Assembly (NCBI GenBank): GCA_001803415.1
Contig: MHDC01000038.1
Coordinates: 1 to 57,625, forward strand
Reading direction: 5' to 3'
From: Microgenomates group bacterium RBG_16_45_19
GTDB taxonomy: Bacteria > Patescibacteriota > Microgenomatia > UBA1400 > RBG-16-45-19
DNA: 57,625 nucleotides
In this document: piece by piece, positions 57,065 through 57,625 of the stretch
Numbering within the stretch: the first letter of the stretch is position 1
Layout: each line of letters opens with the position of its first letter
Translations under genes and position numbers: made by a program
The notes under the pieces: generated by a model
Database searches by the model: none
Told to the model about the DNA's origin: nothing
The model's input: the letters and a program-made list of their open reading frames with translations, nothing else

Positions 57065-57550
57065 ATGGAAGAAGAGCTTGATATAACCAAACTCAAGTAT
57101 GTTTTGTATGCTCGTAAATCAACCGAAGACGAAACGAGGCAGGTAAAGTCAATTGAAGACCAGATTGAAGAGTGTAAGATTTTTGCCAAAAGAGTCGGAA
57201 TAACTTTCGTTGATATTCTTCAAGAGTCGAAATCCGCCAAACGACCAAATAATCGCCCCATCTTCAGACAAATGCTTGATGACATCAAAGGAGGCAAATA
57301 TGACGGAATTTTATCATGGCACCCTGATAGGCTCTCCCGAAATATGCTTGAAGGCGGTGAAATCATTAACATGATTGACGAAGGGGTTATTCAAGACCTC
57401 AAGTTCGTGACTCACCATTTTACCAACGACGCCAGTGGAAAGATGTTACTCGGAATTGCATTTGTACTCTCGAAAGAGTTTTCGGATAAGCTATCTACTG
57501 ATGTTACGAGAGGAACAAGGAGAAGGCTCAATAACGAGGGCAGGATATGA
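57065..57550 (+). CDS. Serine recombinase, N-terminal catalytic (resolvase) domain only
   Basis: YVLYARKSTEDETRQVKSIEDQIEECKIFAKRVGI..FRQMLDDIKGGKYDGILSWHPDRLSRNMLEGGEII; stops at TGA after RGTRRRLNNEGRI. Confidence 0.88.
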   Translation: MEEELDITKLKYVLYARKSTEDETRQVKSIEDQIEECKIFAKRVGITFVDILQESKSAKRPNNRPIFRQMLDDIKGGKYDGILSWHPDRLSRNMLEGGEIINMIDEGVIQDLKFVTHHFTNDASGKMLLGIAFVLSKEFSDKLSTDVTRGTRRRLNNEGRI

Positions 57551-57625
57551 CCCCCAAAAACTGTACCGGTTCTAGTTCTCAAATCTTCGGTTAAACTTCG
57601 CTCGATTTAATTGGCGTTTTCATCT

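Noticed and set aside
57548-57561. ATGACCCCCAAAA shared with the yjjX start (43462)
   Set aside because: 13 nt match of low-complexity sequence; no extended similarity either side, so no att-site claim.
1-57625. CRISPR array, tRNA or rRNA genes
   Set aside because: No regularly spaced direct repeats, no cloverleaf-like sequence with CCA/TpsiC signals, and no rRNA-like conserved stretches seen by eye.

Overview
Single-strand reading of a 57.6 kb bacterial window. The compact architecture, the lack of uL30 between uS5 and uL15, and the RpoC and small-protein features suggest a Candidate Phyla Radiation genome, probably Microgenomates-like (inference). About 1-48.4 kb is a core block. It contains a divergent zinc-homeostasis pair (CobW/ZIP), rpoB-rpoC, the str genes (rpsL-rpsG-fusA-tuf), a nearly complete S10-spc-alpha ribosomal cluster (rpsJ to rpsI, with secY, adk, map, infA, rpmJ and rpoA), then small housekeeping and envelope genes (CAP, YgjP-like protease, cupin, xseAB, VIT/vWA membrane protein, RecD-like helicase, MFS, DsbA/SufS/DsbA, acylphosphatase, PEBP, YjjX, Hpt, DsbB). 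From ~48.45 kb to the end the sequence turns AT-richer and accessory: a glycosyltransferase/glycosidase island, an XRE regulator, GT2, a membrane protein, an SDR and an N-terminal serine-recombinase fragment. The most interesting structures are: (i) a ~101 bp near-identical inverted repeat (48471-48571 / 53326-53426) bracketing the glycan island; (ii) a dense array of long perfect hairpins at 55164-55478; (iii) a ~47-codon C-terminal remnant of a second GH130-like gene after the intact copy, followed by a GT4 gene with no canonical start codon; (iv) -10-like hexamers placed 6-8 nt before many start codons, suggesting widespread leaderless transcription; (v) a NusA-N-like domain apparently fused to a multi-TM VIT/vWA protein. 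No tRNA, rRNA or CRISPR was found. Standard genetic code 11 is supported, since TGA is used as a normal stop.
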